DNA of 64,000 nt from Yersinia bercovieri ATCC 43970 (GCF_013282745.1 NZ_CP054044.1:1984001-2048000), one strand, 5' to 3'. Positions 15,981 through 28,543 are shown, counted from the stretch's first letter. The notes: generated from the sequence alone by a model not told the origin. Translations and numbers: made by a program.

Positions 15981-16271
15981 CTAAGGCATCAGGCCGATAA
16001 AGACGGTTTTTTTGCGTGGGCCGGTCATCAACCCCTCCAGTTGCTCGACACACGCGAGGTAATGGGGGGTCTTTTTATGGGCTGCTACCGCCTCTTCGTC
16101 AATGTAGGCTTCATAGATGTAAAAGCGGGTCGGCAGGGTCTCATCCCTCAACACATCAAAACGTAAATTGCCCGCCTCACGGATAGAACCGAGGTGATTG
16201 GCGCGAAAAACCTCAATAAATTGGTCAACTTTGTCATCTTTCACATTAATTTCGACGAGAGTAACGTGCAT
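15981..16271 (-). CDS. lsrG: LsrG, phospho-AI-2 isomerase
   Basis: The 96-aa protein is an ABM-fold enzyme that converts the open phosphorylated AI-2 signal (P-DPD) to P-HPD, ending its inducing action. The sequence starts [11 protein letters not shown] and contains LRFDVLRDE and [19 protein letters not shown], typical of LsrG. The ATG at 16271 follows a clear GGAGGAAAG site. It is the last gene of the lsrACDBFG operon, 20 bases after lsrF. Confidence 0.95.
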   Translation of the reverse strand: MHVTLVEINVKDDKVDQFIEVFRANHLGSIREAGNLRFDVLRDETLPTRFYIYEAYIDEEAVAAHKKTPHYLACVEQLEGLMTGPRKKTVFIGLMP

Positions 16272-16291
16272 ACTTTCCTCCTTGTCACCGC

Positions 16292-17167
16292 TCAACCTTT
16301 TTCGTGTAGGAACAGCTGATAAGCCGCTTCTGCACTCTCATTGTTATGCACCACGGCATGAACCGCTTTTAGCATGGCAATTGGTGCTTCGGACTGGAAG
16401 ATATTGCGGCCCATGTCCACGCCAGATGCGCCCTGATCAATAGCTTGATAGCACATCTCCAGCGCCTCATGTTCCGGCAGTTTTTTCCCACCAGCAATCA
16501 CGATAGGCACCGGGCAACCGGCGGCAATGCGTTCAAAACCACTGTCGACATAGTAGGTTTTGATCACCTGCGCGCCCATTTCGGCGGCGATCCGTGTCGC
16601 CAGCGAGAAGTAGCGCTGATCGCGAACCATATCTTTGCCGACCCCCGTCACCGCCATGGTTGGCATGCCGTAGCGCATCCCTTGGTCGACCAATTGAATG
16701 ATATTTTTAATCGATTGATGCTCATGTTCGGTGCCGATATAAACCTGCGCGGCCACGGCACAGGCGTTGAGCCGCAAAGCATCTTCCATCGCGACGGCCA
16801 CGGCCTCGTTGGATAGATCCGTCAGGATTGAGTTGGCACCGGACGCGCGCAGCACCACCGGGCGATTGGCGGCAGCGGGAACCACACTGCGCAGAATGCC
16901 ACGGGTGCACATTAAGACATCGGCGTACTCAAATAGGGGGGCAATATTGATATCAATGCGCTCCAGACCGGTGGTCGGCCCCTGAAAATAGCCGTGGTCA
17001 AATGCCAGCATCACTGTGCGATTGGTTTTTGGATTGAAAATCCGCGCCAGACGCGACTGCATCCCCCAATCCAGTGAGCCGGAACCTTTCAGCGTAAACG
17101 CAGGATTGTGCTGCGGGACGCCAATACCGAAATCTTTACCATCTTTGATATCGTCTAAATCAGCCAT
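16292..17167 (-). CDS. lsrF: LsrF, 3-hydroxy-2,4-pentadione-5-phosphate thiolase
   Basis: The 291-aa protein is a class I aldolase-fold enzyme that transfers an acetyl group from P-HPD to coenzyme A in AI-2 breakdown. The barrel shows [13 protein letters not shown] near residue 55 and the Schiff-base lysine in [13 protein letters not shown] near residue 200. PIVIAGGKK and [14 protein letters not shown] form the phosphate-binding end. It lies between lsrB and lsrG in the operon and is translated in the cytosol with no signal peptide. Confidence 0.95.
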   Translation of the reverse strand: MADLDDIKDGKDFGIGVPQHNPAFTLKGSGSLDWGMQSRLARIFNPKTNRTVMLAFDHGYFQGPTTGLERIDINIAPLFEYADVLMCTRGILRSVVPAAANRPVVLRASGANSILTDLSNEAVAVAMEDALRLNACAVAAQVYIGTEHEHQSIKNIIQLVDQGMRYGMPTMAVTGVGKDMVRDQRYFSLATRIAAEMGAQVIKTYYVDSGFERIAAGCPVPIVIAGGKKLPEHEALEMCYQAIDQGASGVDMGRNIFQSEAPIAMLKAVHAVVHNNESAEAAYQLFLHEKG

Positions 17168-17224
17168 CTGTCATCACTCCAATTACTATGGGTATTAGCC
17201 CGCCGCAGGGGCGGGCCGCTGAGA

Positions 17225-18307
<1,083 letters not shown>

Positions 18308-18327
18308 CTATAAAAGAAAAACAGGCA

Positions 18328-19329
18328 TTAACTCAGGGTGTTTCTACTGCGACGGCGTTGTAACCACTCTTGAATCAAATGTCGGTGCAGGCTGATGGAG
18401 CGCCCGACCACCACTAAAATCAGCAGCGCGCCGGATAGCGCACTGGATATCTGGTTGGGGGTGCCGATCATTTGCAGCCCCTGCTGTAAATATCCCACCA
18501 GCAATACCGCCAGTGCTGTGCCGAGAATCGAACCGGAACCGCCGTAGATATTGGCCCCGCCCAACACCACCGCAGTGATGGCGGGCATCAGGAATGATGC
18601 CCCCAAATCAGAGCGCGCAGAGCCGAAGTAGGAGACCAGCAAAACGGCGGCAATGGCGGAGGCCATGCCAGTCAGGGCATAGAGCAGGCATAAGGTGCGG
18701 GCGACGGGCAGGGCGCTGTAGCGGGCGACGCGACTGTTTTGCCCAATCAGAAAAACATTACGGCCACTGTGGGTGCGGTGCATCAACAGCCAGAACAGCA
18801 GCACGCACAGCATAAAGATCACCAGCGGGATGGGCAGGCCGAACAGGGTTTGGTTGGCAAAATCCGTAAAGGCCGTTGGGAAGCCGCCAATACCCTCGTA
18901 GCCGGTGGCACCGGAGATCCCGGACAGTAGCAGGGCGCTGCCGCCGAACAGATACATGGTGCCAAGGGTGATAACCAGCGGATTGACGCCGGTGTAGAGG
19001 ATCAATCCGGCATTAATCAAGCCGCATAATGCGCCGACGATCAGGGTCAGTGGGATCGCCACACTCATTGGCACGCCCGCTTGAAACATCACACCAAGGA
19101 ATATGGCGCACAATCCGATAGTGGAGCCAAATGAGATATCGATGCCGCCACTGACGATCACCATGGTCAACGGCAGGGCGACGATGCCGATGCAGATAAA
19201 ATCACTGGTGCTGAACAGCAGCACATTGATATCCAACATGCGCGAATTCGAGAGGCCAAACAGCAGGATCTCCAGCACCAACAAAGCGGCCAGCGCCAGC
19301 TCCCATCCGTAACGTCGATAAAGATTCAT
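18328..19329 (-). CDS. lsrD: LsrD, AI-2 ABC transporter permease
   Basis: The 333-aa inner-membrane permease belongs to the ribose-type ABC family (BPD_transp_2), with about 9-10 hydrophobic helices and the conserved [15 protein letters not shown] segment near residue 60 and [12 protein letters not shown] near residue 260. With LsrC it forms the membrane channel. Its ATG overlaps the lsrC stop in an ATGA, so translation of the two permeases is coupled. Confidence 0.95.
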   Translation of the reverse strand: MNLYRRYGWELALAALLVLEILLFGLSNSRMLDINVLLFSTSDFICIGIVALPLTMVIVSGGIDISFGSTIGLCAIFLGVMFQAGVPMSVAIPLTLIVGALCGLINAGLILYTGVNPLVITLGTMYLFGGSALLLSGISGATGYEGIGGFPTAFTDFANQTLFGLPIPLVIFMLCVLLFWLLMHRTHSGRNVFLIGQNSRVARYSALPVARTLCLLYALTGMASAIAAVLLVSYFGSARSDLGASFLMPAITAVVLGGANIYGGSGSILGTALAVLLVGYLQQGLQMIGTPNQISSALSGALLILVVVGRSISLHRHLIQEWLQRRRSRNTLS

Positions 19330-20405
19330 CGTGCTACTCCTTTCCTGTTGAATGATTTGCCATTCGCCGTCTTGCTGCTGGCCGCTTTTGCTGGGCTGGA
19401 GGCGACTTTTTTATCAGTGAGTGGTGGTCGGGCAGTGAAACGGGCATATTTCTGCTGGCGGATATTGCGTTCAACGGCGCAGCGCAGGCGGCCATCGAAC
19501 ACCAGCACCCCCAGCAGCACCAAACCGGCAATAAAATCATTCCACCACGCGGGTAGGCGCAGCAGCACGAGCACACTATCGATTTGGGTCAACAGATAAG
19601 CCCCGAGAATGGCACCAATGATAGTACCGGTGCCGCCGAGCAGGCTGATCCCGCCGAGTACGCAGGCCGCAATGGCTTTCATCTCCAGCCCGCTGCCGGT
19701 CTGGTTGGGGATAAAACCAATTTGTGAGGCAAAAACGATCCCCGCCAGTGCCGCCATCACGCCATTCATTGAGAAGGCAAAAATGCGAATGCTGTCGGTG
19801 CGGACACCCAGTTGGCGCGCGCCCTGCAAGTTATCGCCAGTGGCGTAGAAGCTGCGACCAAAGGCGGTTTTGCCCAGCAACCCAGCCATGGTGAGGATCA
19901 GCAACATAATCAGCCAGCCAATGGGCGAGACTGAAAACAGTATTGGCGTTGATAAACTTTTCAGATCCGCCGGTAATCCTTCGATCCATTTGCCCCCTGT
20001 CAGCAATAGCATCAGGCCGCGATATAACCCCAGTGTCCCCAGTGTGGCGACAATCGCCGGAATGCGTAGCCAGGTGACCAGAATGCCGTTGAAGCAGCCC
20101 GCCACCATGCCGACCAGTAGGGCGAACAGGCAGGAGAGCGCCAGCCCGAATCCGGCATTGAGTGCCATGCCAACTGTCACCGCACATAGCCCAGTAATGG
20201 AGCCGACGGAGACATCAATATTGCGGGTCAACATCACCAGTGTTGCGCCGATCGCCAGTAGGATCAGGATCTGCGCACTGCTGAAGATCATGGTGAAGGT
20301 TTGCATACTGAAGTAATTGCTGTCGATCACGCCGAGCAGGACAAACAGGGCCAAGATCGCCAGCAGCGCGGTGCCTTCACGATTATTCTGAATAAATTTC
20401 AACAT
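19326..20405 (-). CDS. lsrC: LsrC, AI-2 ABC transporter permease
   Basis: The 359-aa permease is the partner of LsrD. It shows the family segments [12 protein letters not shown] near residue 64 and [18 protein letters not shown] near residue 255, and a basic cytosolic tail of about 50 residues. Its start overlaps the end of lsrA by seven bases (ATGTTGA), so lsrA, lsrC and lsrD form a tight translational chain. Confidence 0.95.
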   Translation of the reverse strand: MLKFIQNNREGTALLAILALFVLLGVIDSNYFSMQTFTMIFSSAQILILLAIGATLVMLTRNIDVSVGSITGLCAVTVGMALNAGFGLALSCLFALLVGMVAGCFNGILVTWLRIPAIVATLGTLGLYRGLMLLLTGGKWIEGLPADLKSLSTPILFSVSPIGWLIMLLILTMAGLLGKTAFGRSFYATGDNLQGARQLGVRTDSIRIFAFSMNGVMAALAGIVFASQIGFIPNQTGSGLEMKAIAACVLGGISLLGGTGTIIGAILGAYLLTQIDSVLVLLRLPAWWNDFIAGLVLLGVLVFDGRLRCAVERNIRQQKYARFTARPPLTDKKVASSPAKAASSKTANGKSFNRKGVAR

Positions 20406-21982
20406 GATGCGCCCTCATTTTGGGTCGATGGATGGGCGCTGGCATGAGGTTCACCTAAGGCCGTTTGTTCACCAAAAGCCAGATGCATAATGGTATCGAC
20501 ATTCATTGCCTGACCATTGAGTTCGCCACTGACTTCCCCCTGATGCATGACCAAAACGCGATCCACCATCTGCACCACCTCCTCCAGATCAGAGGAGATA
20601 AAAATGATCGCCACATGTTGCGCCGCAATACTGCGGATCAATTGATAGATATCACTGCGGGCGGCGACATCAACGCCACGGGTCGGCTCATCAATAATCA
20701 GTAGCAATGGGTTGGCCTCCAGACATTTGGCAATCAGCAGTTTTTGCTGGTTACCGCCGGACAGAGTGCGCACCGGCTGTTCCAGATGACTGAATTTAAT
20801 ATTCAGTGCACGGCGATAGCGCTCCAAAATAGCCGCCTCCTGCGCCGGATGAGTCCACACTCCTTGGCTGCCTTGGGTCAGCGAGCAGACATTCCAGCTG
20901 AGTGGCGCATCCAGATAGAGGCCGGAGGCCTGGCGGTCTTCCGGCAGATAGACCAGACCTGCCGCTAAGCGGTTGACGGTTTTCATTGTGGTGATATCGA
21001 TATCCTCCAGCCGGACAGTGCCGCCGCTGGCAGGGCGCAAGCCATACAGGGTTTCGGCCAGCTCGGTTCTGCCTGCGCCAACCACCCCCGCCAGCCCAAG
21101 AATTTCACCGGCATGGACCTCAAAAGAGAGGTGGGCAAAACCTTCGCCGCTCAGGTCGGTCACCTGAATCACCGGTTGATTAGATTGCGCGCGGGCTTGA
21201 GAGCGGCGGTTACCGGGCAGCTCCAGCCAGAGCTTCTGGGTTGCGGATAATTCGCTATTTTTGGCTTGCGGTGTAATCGCCTGAATAATGGTGTCGGTTG
21301 AGAAATCCTCGGTGGCGCCACTCAGGGCAATGCCGCCATCGCGCATCACACTGACCCAATCCGCGAGTTGACGAATTTCCGGCAGTTTATGGGAGATAAA
21401 CACCACCCCGACGCCTTGCTGCAATAACATTTTGATTTGGCTAAATAAACGGTGGGTTTCTGCGGGTGTTAGTGAGGCGGTTGGCTCATCAAGAATCAAA
21501 ATTAGTGAGTCACGCATCAAGCCGCGCATGATCTCAACTAACTGCTGATCGGCCACATCCAGCGAACCGGCACGAACCGACAGATCTAAATGGCAACCCA
21601 AATCTTTGAGTAGCCGCGCCATCTTCTTTTTGTCGGCCTGATGCTTAGGCAAGCGGAACAGAATGTTTTCCTGTACTGACAGATTGGCAAACAGCATCGG
21701 TTCCTGCGGCACCAGATAAATACCCAATTGATGGGCTTTAGCGGGGGTAAGATTCAAGCAGGGCTGCCCATTGATCTCAATGGTGCCGCTATCGGGCGGA
21801 AGCACCCCGGCGATGATCTTCATCAGGGTCGATTTACCCGCGCCATTCCCCCCCAGCAGAGCATGAACCTGACCCGGTTGCAGGGTAAAGTCGATACTTT
21901 TCAATACCACGACGCCGGAAAACTGCTTGCTGATACCACGTACCTGGAGCAGGGGTGGCGAGGGGGTGACGGTGTGCGGCAT
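20399..21982 (-). CDS. lsrA: LsrA, AI-2 ABC transporter ATPase
   Basis: The 527-aa protein carries two ABC domains in one chain, as in RbsA. The first has a full Walker A (GGNGAGKST near residue 43) and Walker B (LILDEPTAS). The second has the degenerate GVVGAGRTE near residue 290, with the signature TLSGGNQQK and [12 protein letters not shown]. It powers AI-2 import. It is the first gene of lsrACDBFG; GGAG stands before the ATG. Transcription is driven from the intergenic region shared with lsrR. Confidence 0.96.
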   Translation of the reverse strand: MPHTVTPSPPLLQVRGISKQFSGVVVLKSIDFTLQPGQVHALLGGNGAGKSTLMKIIAGVLPPDSGTIEINGQPCLNLTPAKAHQLGIYLVPQEPMLFANLSVQENILFRLPKHQADKKKMARLLKDLGCHLDLSVRAGSLDVADQQLVEIMRGLMRDSLILILDEPTASLTPAETHRLFSQIKMLLQQGVGVVFISHKLPEIRQLADWVSVMRDGGIALSGATEDFSTDTIIQAITPQAKNSELSATQKLWLELPGNRRSQARAQSNQPVIQVTDLSGEGFAHLSFEVHAGEILGLAGVVGAGRTELAETLYGLRPASGGTVRLEDIDITTMKTVNRLAAGLVYLPEDRQASGLYLDAPLSWNVCSLTQGSQGVWTHPAQEAAILERYRRALNIKFSHLEQPVRTLSGGNQQKLLIAKCLEANPLLLIIDEPTRGVDVAARSDIYQLIRSIAAQHVAIIFISSDLEEVVQMVDRVLVMHQGEVSGELNGQAMNVDTIMHLAFGEQTALGEPHASAHPSTQNEGASC

Positions 21983-22203
21983 CAGTAGCTCCCGATGTGA
22001 ACAAAAATAATTTAAAATTAAAAGTGTTCAAAAAAGATAGCTGCATATTCCCATTTGTGGCGTAATCAAGATCACATTTTTGTGAATAAAAAAATTTAAA
22101 TGAAAATATGTTCAAATGTATTGGCTAAGCTGTTAGCGTAGTTATCAATGAATATTTAACATTGATGACGCCGTTTTTGCGTCGAGATACCCAAAGAGCA
22201 ATG
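21983..22203. promoter_or_regulatory. Divergent lsrA/lsrR control region
   Basis: The gap holds TGAACA (21998-22003) and TGTTCA (22025-22030) as an inverted pair, and a third TGTTCA at 22109-22114 inside TGAA-N6-TTCA. These are candidate LsrR operators. CGTAA-TCAAGA-TCACA at 22061-22076 resembles a CRP site with one perfect half. LsrR repression relieved by phospho-AI-2 and cAMP-CRP activation are established for E. coli and Salmonella; the site assignments here are by eye. Confidence 0.6.
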
Positions 22204-23202
22204 ATGAAAGAGAAACCGCTAGTTGCCGTAAAAGAAAAACCCATGTCGTCCAATGATGAATACAAATATCCGGGTAATAGCATGAGTGAAGAGGAACTGC
22301 TCGCTCGCATTGCGTGGTTTTATTATCACGATGGCTTAACGCAAGGGGATATTGGCGAACTGCTGGGGCTGACCCGATTGAAGGTCTCCAGATTGCTGGA
22401 GAAAGGCCGTCAGTCAGGGGTCATCCGGGTACAGATTAATTCGCGCTATGAAGGGTGTCTGGAACTGGAAAACCAGCTGCAACAGCATTTTGGCCTCAAG
22501 CATATCCGCATCCTGCCTTCGCTGGCTGATCTTAGTATCAGTAGCCGATTGGGGATTGGTGCTGCACATTTATTGATGGCGCTGATTCAACCGCAGCAAC
22601 TTTTGGCGGTGGGTTTTGGTGAAACCACCATGTGCGCGTTGCAGCATTTGAGTGGTTTTATTGCCTCGCAACAGGTTCGGCTGGTGACACTCTCGGGCGG
22701 TGTTGGCTCTTATATGACCGGAATTGGTCAGTTGGATGCGGCTTGTCAGGTCAGCATTATTCCAGCGCCACTGCGCGCCTCCAGCGCCAAGGTTGCCGAC
22801 ACTTTCCGACAGGAGAACAGTGTCCGTGATGTGATGCTGGCGGCCTGTGCCGCAGATGTCGCGGTGGTTGGTATTGGCTCGGTGAATCAGCAACGGGAAG
22901 CCACCATTTTGCGCTCCGGTTATATCAGTGAAGGCGAGCAGCTCATGTTCAGCCGCAAAGGCGCGGTCGGCGATATCCTCGGCTACTTTATGCAGGCGGA
23001 TGGTGCGCTGGCCGCCGATATGCAGATTCACCAAGAGTTGATTGGTATTTCACTGGCGGATCTGACCAACATTCCGACAGTCATTGGCGTCGCAGGTGGG
23101 GTTGAGAAGTCAGAAGCGATAGTGGCCGCGTTGAAAGGGAGGTATGTGAATGCCCTGGTGACTGATGAGCTGACCGCGCGGGCTATGATTAAATTGATTT
23201 GA
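22204..23202 (+). CDS. lsrR: LsrR, AI-2-responsive repressor
   Basis: LsrR is a SorC-family regulator that represses lsr genes until it binds phospho-AI-2. The HTH lies near residues 30-60 ([27 protein letters not shown], written as part of the domain) and the sugar-binding domain includes [35 protein letters not shown] and [10 protein letters not shown]. Start choice is uncertain: ATG 22204 has AAAGAG five bases before it, ATG 22243 would give a protein closer to the E. coli length, and a longer frame from 22162 lacks a ribosome site. It is divergent from lsrA and followed by lsrK. Confidence 0.94.
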   Translation: MKEKPLVAVKEKPMSSNDEYKYPGNSMSEEELLARIAWFYYHDGLTQGDIGELLGLTRLKVSRLLEKGRQSGVIRVQINSRYEGCLELENQLQQHFGLKHIRILPSLADLSISSRLGIGAAHLLMALIQPQQLLAVGFGETTMCALQHLSGFIASQQVRLVTLSGGVGSYMTGIGQLDAACQVSIIPAPLRASSAKVADTFRQENSVRDVMLAACAADVAVVGIGSVNQQREATILRSGYISEGEQLMFSRKGAVGDILGYFMQADGALAADMQIHQELIGISLADLTNIPTVIGVAGGVEKSEAIVAALKGRYVNALVTDELTARAMIKLI

Positions 23203-23368
23203 TTGGCTATTTTACTCACCAGCTGCAGTTTACGCGGTGCGCACCTAATGTGGCTGTAGCAATAACACCCATGGTTTTCAGTTATTTTCAGCAGATTTTT
23301 TTATGGCAGTAGAGGATAGATTTATTCACGAATTTATATAAAAACTAATCGAAGCAGAGGATCGAATA

Positions 23369-24952
23369 ATGAATCAACTCTCATCGACTGACTACCTGAT
23401 GGCACTGGATGCCGGTACTGGCAGTGTTCGGGCTGTGATATTTGACCTTAATGGCAATCAGATTGCCGCCGGACAGGCTGAGTGGCTGCATCTGCCGGTG
23501 CCCGATGTCCCAGGGTCGATGGAGTTTGATTTAACCACCAACTGGAAGCTCACTTGTCAGTGCATCCGTCAGGCACTGCATCTGGCGGGGTTGCCCGCCA
23601 GTGCAATCCGCGCCGTGGCGGCTTGCTCAATGCGCGAGGGCATTGTGCTCTATGACCGCAGCGGCAAGCCTATCTGGGCCTGTGCCAATGTGGATGCGCG
23701 TGCCAGCCGTGAAGTTAGCGAGCTGAAAGAGCTGCACGATAACGGTTTTGAGTTCGAGGTGTATCAGTGCTCTGGCCAAACGCTGGCACTGAGCGCGATG
23801 CCGAGGCTATTGTGGTTGGCGCACTACCGCCCGGATATCTATCGTCAGGCGGGGACACTGACCATGATTAGCGACTGGCTGGCCAATATGCTCAGTGGCG
23901 AACTGGCGGTCGACCCCTCCAATGCCGGCACGACCGGCATGTTGGATTTAGTCACCCGCAACTGGCAACCCAACCTGCTGGAGATGGCGGGGTTACGTGC
24001 CGATATTCTCTCGCCGGTCAAAGAGACGGGCACCTTGCTCGGCCATGTCACGGCGCAAGCCGCCGCAGAGTGTGGTTTGTTGGTCGGCACACCGGTGGTG
24101 ATGGGGGGCGGCGACGTACAGCTTGGCTGTTTAGGCTTGGGGGTGGTGAAACCGGGGCAGACGGCGGTACTGGGTGGCACTTTTTGGCAGCAGGTGGTCA
24201 ACTTGCCGCAGCCGATTACCGATCCCAATATGAATACGCGGATTAACCCCCATGTCATTCCCGGCATGGTGCAAGCGGAATCCATCAGCTTCTTTACCGG
24301 CCTGACCATGCGTTGGTTCCGCGATGCATTTTGCGCGGAAGAGAAGTTACTGGCGCAGCGGCTGGGCATTGATACCTACAGCTTGCTGGAGGATATGGCG
24401 GCACGGGTGCCGGCAGGCGCTTACGGCGTGATGCCGATTTTCTCTGATGTGATGCGCTTTAAATCCTGGTATCACGCCGCCCCCTCCTTTATAAATCTCT
24501 CCCTCGACCCTGAAAAGTGTAACAAAGCCACCTTATTTCGTGCATTGGAGGAGAATGCCGCCATCGTCTCGGCCTGCAATTTAGCGCAAATTGCCGAATT
24601 CTCTGGGGTCAAAGCCTCCTCGCTGGTCTTTGCGGGTGGCGGTTCCAAAGGCAAACTGTGGAGCCAGATTTTGGCTGATGTGACGGGAATTCCGGTTCGT
24701 GTGCCAGTGGTTAAAGAGGCCACCGCCTTGGGCTGCGCCATCGCCGCGGGCGTGGGTGTCGGGCTTTATGAGGCGCTGGATACTACCGGTGAGCGGCTGG
24801 TGCGCTGGGAGCGGGAGTATACGCCAAACACTGAGCATCAAGCGCTCTATCAGGCGGCAAAAACCAATTGGCAAGCGGTGTATACCGATCAGTTGACACT
24901 GGTGGACAGTGGGTTGACGACATCGCTTTGGAAAGCGCCGGGAATTAAATAA
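23369..24952 (+). CDS. lsrK: LsrK, AI-2 kinase
   Basis: LsrK is a cytosolic FGGY-family kinase that phosphorylates AI-2 with ATP, trapping it in the cell and creating the LsrR inducer. The 527-aa chain shows the phosphate-1 motif [14 protein letters not shown] at residue 12 and ANVDARAS in the N-terminal half. The C-terminal half has [24 protein letters not shown] and [12 protein letters not shown] good ribosome site (AGAGGA) precedes the ATG. It follows lsrR by 166 bases on the same strand, the order used in E. coli. Confidence 0.95.
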   Translation: MNQLSSTDYLMALDAGTGSVRAVIFDLNGNQIAAGQAEWLHLPVPDVPGSMEFDLTTNWKLTCQCIRQALHLAGLPASAIRAVAACSMREGIVLYDRSGKPIWACANVDARASREVSELKELHDNGFEFEVYQCSGQTLALSAMPRLLWLAHYRPDIYRQAGTLTMISDWLANMLSGELAVDPSNAGTTGMLDLVTRNWQPNLLEMAGLRADILSPVKETGTLLGHVTAQAAAECGLLVGTPVVMGGGDVQLGCLGLGVVKPGQTAVLGGTFWQQVVNLPQPITDPNMNTRINPHVIPGMVQAESISFFTGLTMRWFRDAFCAEEKLLAQRLGIDTYSLLEDMAARVPAGAYGVMPIFSDVMRFKSWYHAAPSFINLSLDPEKCNKATLFRALEENAAIVSACNLAQIAEFSGVKASSLVFAGGGSKGKLWSQILADVTGIPVRVPVVKEATALGCAIAAGVGVGLYEALDTTGERLVRWEREYTPNTEHQALYQAAKTNWQAVYTDQLTLVDSGLTTSLWKAPGIK

Positions 24953-25007
24953 ACGATTGCCATGCAGTAAACGGCTGATATAGCATTATTACCCCCTTTC
25001 GTTGCCG

Positions 25008-26183
25008 ATGATGGCGCATCCGATGATGAATACATCAAACAAGACAGAATCAACTGCCGGGCAACCCACGCCTATTGCTCAGCAAGGGCCACATCACTTG
25101 CCGGAAATATTGCGGGAGAAAGGCAATATTCAGCGCATTTTGGTCATAAAGTTACGCCATTTCGGCGATGTTCTCTTAACGACGCCGCTCCTGAGCACAC
25201 TAAAAGCCAACTACCCACAGGCAAAAATTGATGTGCTACTGTATGGCGGCACGCAAGAGATGCTACGGGAGAACAGCACCGTCAATCATGCGTTTATTGT
25301 CGATCGTGGCCTCAAACATGCGGGCTTCACCGCACAAATTAGCGGCGAAAAAGCCCTATTTAGCGCATTGAAAGCAGACCATTATGATCTGATCCTCAAC
25401 TTATCTGATCAATGGCGTGCCGCCGCCTATTGCCGCTTACTCAAACCGGGTTTCAGTATTGGTTTTCATTACCCGAAACGGGACACCTGGCTATGGCGCT
25501 ACTGCCACTCCGCCCTGGTTGACATCCCCCATGCCGCAGAACGGCATACGGTGCTCAATAATCTCGATATCCTCGCGCCACTGCAACTGACTGATATCAT
25601 TACTGATGTCACTATGTCATATGGCCCACAGGATATTGAGCGGGTAAAACAGCTGTGCCAACAGCGCAATATCAACGATTACATCTTGATTCAACCTTCT
25701 GCCCGCTGGAAATTCAAAACTTGGGCCAGTGAGTCATTCAGTCAACTGATAAACCATCTCACTGAGCAAGGTGAAACGGTATTGTTAACTGGCGGTAAAG
25801 ATCAGGCTGAGCTGGACTATATCGCTGAAATCATTGCAGGATGTGCACAACCAGAGCGTGTCATCAATCTATCTGGCCTCTTAGCGCTGCCAGAACTGGC
25901 AGTATTGATTGATAACGCGAAGCTATTCATTGGTGTCGATTCAGTAGCAATGCATATGGCCGCCGCCTTACAAACGCCGGCTGTGGTGCTATTTGGCCCC
26001 AGCAACCTTAACCAATGGCATCCGTGGCAGGCTCCGCACACCCTGTTGTGGGCCGGACACTACCGCACTTTGCCACAGCCTAATGAGATAGATACCGACA
26101 CCACCGACCGTTATCTGAACGCCATTCCAGTTAATGAGGTGATAGATGCAGTGGATTCCTGGCGAATTGCCAAAGGAAATTAA
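25008..26183 (+). CDS. WaaQ-like LPS heptosyltransferase
   Basis: This GT9-family enzyme of about 390 aa resembles the heptosyltransferase III/WaaQ group, which adds heptose to the LPS inner core from ADP-heptose at the cytosolic membrane face. Key blocks are RILVIKLRHFGDVLLTTPLL (the WaaQ-type N-terminal motif), KIDVLLYGGTQEMLREN and the C-terminal GVDSVAMHMAAALQTPAVVLFGPSN. The start is uncertain: in-frame ATGs at 25008, 25011, 25023 and 25026 all lack a strong ribosome site, and about 45 poorly conserved residues precede the domain. An O-antigen ligase-like gene follows, forming a small LPS unit. Confidence 0.87.
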   Translation: MMAHPMMNTSNKTESTAGQPTPIAQQGPHHLPEILREKGNIQRILVIKLRHFGDVLLTTPLLSTLKANYPQAKIDVLLYGGTQEMLRENSTVNHAFIVDRGLKHAGFTAQISGEKALFSALKADHYDLILNLSDQWRAAAYCRLLKPGFSIGFHYPKRDTWLWRYCHSALVDIPHAAERHTVLNNLDILAPLQLTDIITDVTMSYGPQDIERVKQLCQQRNINDYILIQPSARWKFKTWASESFSQLINHLTEQGETVLLTGGKDQAELDYIAEIIAGCAQPERVINLSGLLALPELAVLIDNAKLFIGVDSVAMHMAAALQTPAVVLFGPSNLNQWHPWQAPHTLLWAGHYRTLPQPNEIDTDTTDRYLNAIPVNEVIDAVDSWRIAKGN

Positions 26184-26230
26184 TGTATCAGCCGTTTTGT
26201 TTCCCCCAACCAGCCTGAGCTGAGAGAATT

Positions 26231-27463
26231 ATGACAACTTTATCGCCGGCAAATCCGGTCAATCGTCGCAGTGAGATGCTGTGTAGTGTCGCTGCATTAC
26301 TGTTGGGTATTGGTATAGCAACTAATAATCAATTGATGAATATTTCATTGGTGCTGATTATTATCTCTCTGATTATCAATAGAAAATCACTTGAAATTAA
26401 GTCATTCCTAACCAGCCCGCTGGTCTATCTGCCGGCCGTGATGTTTGCACTGCTAGCGCTATCATTGCTGTATCAAAACAACAGCTATGGCCCTGATATG
26501 GTGGAGAAATATAAAAAACTTCTCTATGTATTGCCATTGGCGCTGTTCTTTGTGCACCAGCCCCGGTTGATCAAACTGTTTTGTATCGGGTTTTTGGTCG
26601 CTAATGCGGTGATATTGGTCGGAACACTGATGGTCGGGGTGTTACATATTCCGTTGGGCAACGTAGATCCAACCAATCCAACCATCTTTAAGCTGCAAAT
26701 TACCCAAAACTTCTTTATGGCACTGGCGGCGTTGCTCTGGTTAGCTCTGGCGTTTAAGAGCCAGGGTTGGAAACGCTGGGGTTACGGTCTGCTGGTAGTG
26801 GCTGCCAGTTACAGCATCCTGTTCTTAGTTCTGGGCAGAACCGGTTATGTGGCGCTGGTGGTGGGCTTGGGTGTGTGGCTATTCTTCTCACTGGGCAATC
26901 GTCAGCGGTTAACCTTAGTGCTGCTCGGCATCGTCGCTTTCGCGGCTTTGGTATTCATCCCCAATAAAGCCACTGACCGTATCGTACAGGGCGTCAATGA
27001 AATAAGAGTGTGTGTCGCCGCTTCATCAAGTGATGCCTATGAGGCATGTAGCTCCTCAATGGGGCAGCGCTTTGCGTTTGCGATTGAAGCCAGCCGTTTG
27101 TTTAAAGAAGCCCCTATCTTAGGCCACGGTGCGGGCGGATTTTATTATGGCAACCCAGAAAACGGTTATTCAGTTAATAATCCGCACAATGAATATTTGA
27201 TCGAAACGGTTCATTCAGGTGTGGTTGGTTTACTGATCTTCCTAGCGTGGATTGTCTGTTGTTATCGCGTGATTTGGCAACAAACACCACTGTTGCGCAA
27301 TGTGCTACTGGCGGTATTAACCAGCTATATGGCATGCAACTTCTTCAACTCATTCCTGTTGGATTCATCAGAGGGTCACCTGTTTATGATCTTCGTGGCG
27401 ATTCTGGCGGGTTATTCCGTTGCGGGTACGCAACAGGTATCGGATAAGCGGCTGACCGAATAG
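26231..27463 (+). CDS. O-antigen ligase family protein (WaaL-like)
   Basis: The 410-aa polytopic membrane protein has about 11-12 hydrophobic segments and the Wzy_C/O-antigen ligase domain. A large periplasmic loop near residues 255-325 contains GHGAGGFYYGN and NNPHNEYLIE, the position of the conserved H-N-E motif of ligases. It likely joins O-antigen or another glycan to lipid A-core on the periplasmic face. Yersinia can carry several ligase paralogues, so substrate cannot be assigned. It follows the WaaQ-like gene by 47 bases and ends at a strong terminator. Confidence 0.87.
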   Translation: MTTLSPANPVNRRSEMLCSVAALLLGIGIATNNQLMNISLVLIIISLIINRKSLEIKSFLTSPLVYLPAVMFALLALSLLYQNNSYGPDMVEKYKKLLYVLPLALFFVHQPRLIKLFCIGFLVANAVILVGTLMVGVLHIPLGNVDPTNPTIFKLQITQNFFMALAALLWLALAFKSQGWKRWGYGLLVVAASYSILFLVLGRTGYVALVVGLGVWLFFSLGNRQRLTLVLLGIVAFAALVFIPNKATDRIVQGVNEIRVCVAASSSDAYEACSSSMGQRFAFAIEASRLFKEAPILGHGAGGFYYGNPENGYSVNNPHNEYLIETVHSGVVGLLIFLAWIVCCYRVIWQQTPLLRNVLLAVLTSYMACNFFNSFLLDSSEGHLFMIFVAILAGYSVAGTQQVSDKRLTE

Positions 27464-27496
27464 CGCACACCTCTCGCGAATATAATATGCTAAGTA

Positions 27497-27521
27497 ACGG
27501 CTCCCAATGGGAGCCGTTTTT
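27497..27521 (+). terminator. Rho-independent terminator after the LPS genes
   Basis: ACGGCTCCC (27497-27505) pairs with GGGAGCCGT (27509-27517), followed by TTTT. Confidence 0.9.
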
Positions 27522-27933
27522 CGTTGTACGGTTATATTTTTTCTACTGCAGATCTAACGTTATCAAAGATTAGTTCATGATAAGACGCCCCTAAAATGAG
27601 AGAGATAACTTTAACAAAACTAACAATAGGTATATTTGAGCTAGGGGGTATTGAATGAGATGTAAGTTCACACTAAATCGACATATTTTCTTTACGTTTT
27701 GCTTTTTAAAACGAAAAGTGCTGAATGATGGTGTGTTGATAGCCTTGTATTCTTAGTGTTTTCATCAGGATAGCGGTAGAGAGCAATTGTTAAAATTTGA
27801 GTGACAATCGCCGATGAAACATAAATGAAGTCTAAATGAAATGAAAATAGTGATTACTTTCATGCAGGCTTAATTGATTTTTTTCACCAGAGCAGTCAGG
27901 TGAGAAAGATATAAAAATGGCCTGTTGTCCTAT

Positions 27934-27947
27934 TTGATAAAAATCAA
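27934..27947 (+). promoter_or_regulatory. Perfect FNR (anaerobic) binding site
   Basis: TTGATAAAAATCAA equals the FNR consensus TTGAT-N4-ATCAA exactly. Its centre lies about 41 bases before a possible start near 27981, the class II activator spacing. Anaerobic control fits the arginine deiminase genes downstream. Confidence 0.7.
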
Positions 27948-28070
27948 AATAGGGTGTGTCAACACTGTAATTATCTGATTATGGCGCTCAAAAAAAGAGC
28001 TAATGGAGGGGCGAAAACGTGAGCGAGTAGAGAGTTTTAATATAAGGCTATTTTATATTTTCAATATAGC

Positions 28071-28084
28071 TGAATTTTCATTAA
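28071..28084 (+). promoter_or_regulatory. Possible ArgR box
   Basis: TGAATTTTCATTAA matches nine of the ten arm positions of the ARG box TGAAT-N4-ATTCA. A weaker, similar stretch follows about 20 bases later, as expected for paired ARG boxes. ArgR control of arginine deiminase genes is known in other bacteria; here it is inference. Confidence 0.35.
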
Positions 28085-28543
28085 TTCATTGAAAATAAAT
28101 GATATTTTTATTTTTCAATCAATAGTAGAGCATTAAGATTAGACCAGCCCTCTATAGAGAGCAAGATAACATGCACACTTATTTCTCCTCTTGTGCTGTT
28201 GAATAAACGGACATGCAAGAAATATCTCAAATAGCAGATAGGGGAAACAGATATCTATGCTAGTGGTGTGGCGTTAATACAGTGAATTAAGCTGATGAGT
28301 GGTTTTTTGAATAGGTAAAAAGATGATGTGGATCACTATTAAGAAATTTTGATGTATGTAATAATTTTTGCAAACATTTACATATTGAAAGCCTTGGTCT
28401 ACTTTTCCGACATTGATGCAATAGTTTTAAAGGAAGCTATGATCACTATGTATTTATATTGATAAGTGGGTCCGGGCTAATCTGTTTGTGGGATAAACAG
28501 AACTTACATTTAACTTAATTTATCCAACGTCACTGAGATCATC

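Larger units (their letters stand above)
27522..28543. promoter_or_regulatory. Long AT-rich leader before arcDA
   Basis: No protein gene is supported in this kilobase. It contains a perfect FNR box at 27934 and an ArgR-like site near 28071, both described separately, and a TGTAATTAT -10-like segment near 27966-27974 at suitable distance for an FNR-activated start near 27980. That start would leave a leader of more than 500 bases before arcD, or an independent small RNA. Further promoters nearer arcD cannot be excluded. Confidence 0.5.

Noticed and set aside
22162..22203. Longer N-terminus for LsrR
   Set aside because: The first in-frame ATG lacks a ribosome site and the extension is not seen in known LsrR proteins.
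22570..23034. 154-codon minus-strand frame within lsrR
   Set aside because: It is wholly antisense to the conserved sugar-binding domain of LsrR and has no independent support.
27981..28022. 13-codon frame MALKKRANGGAKT downstream of the FNR box
   Set aside because: It starts at the predicted transcript end with no ribosome site, and the peptide has no leader-like arginine run.
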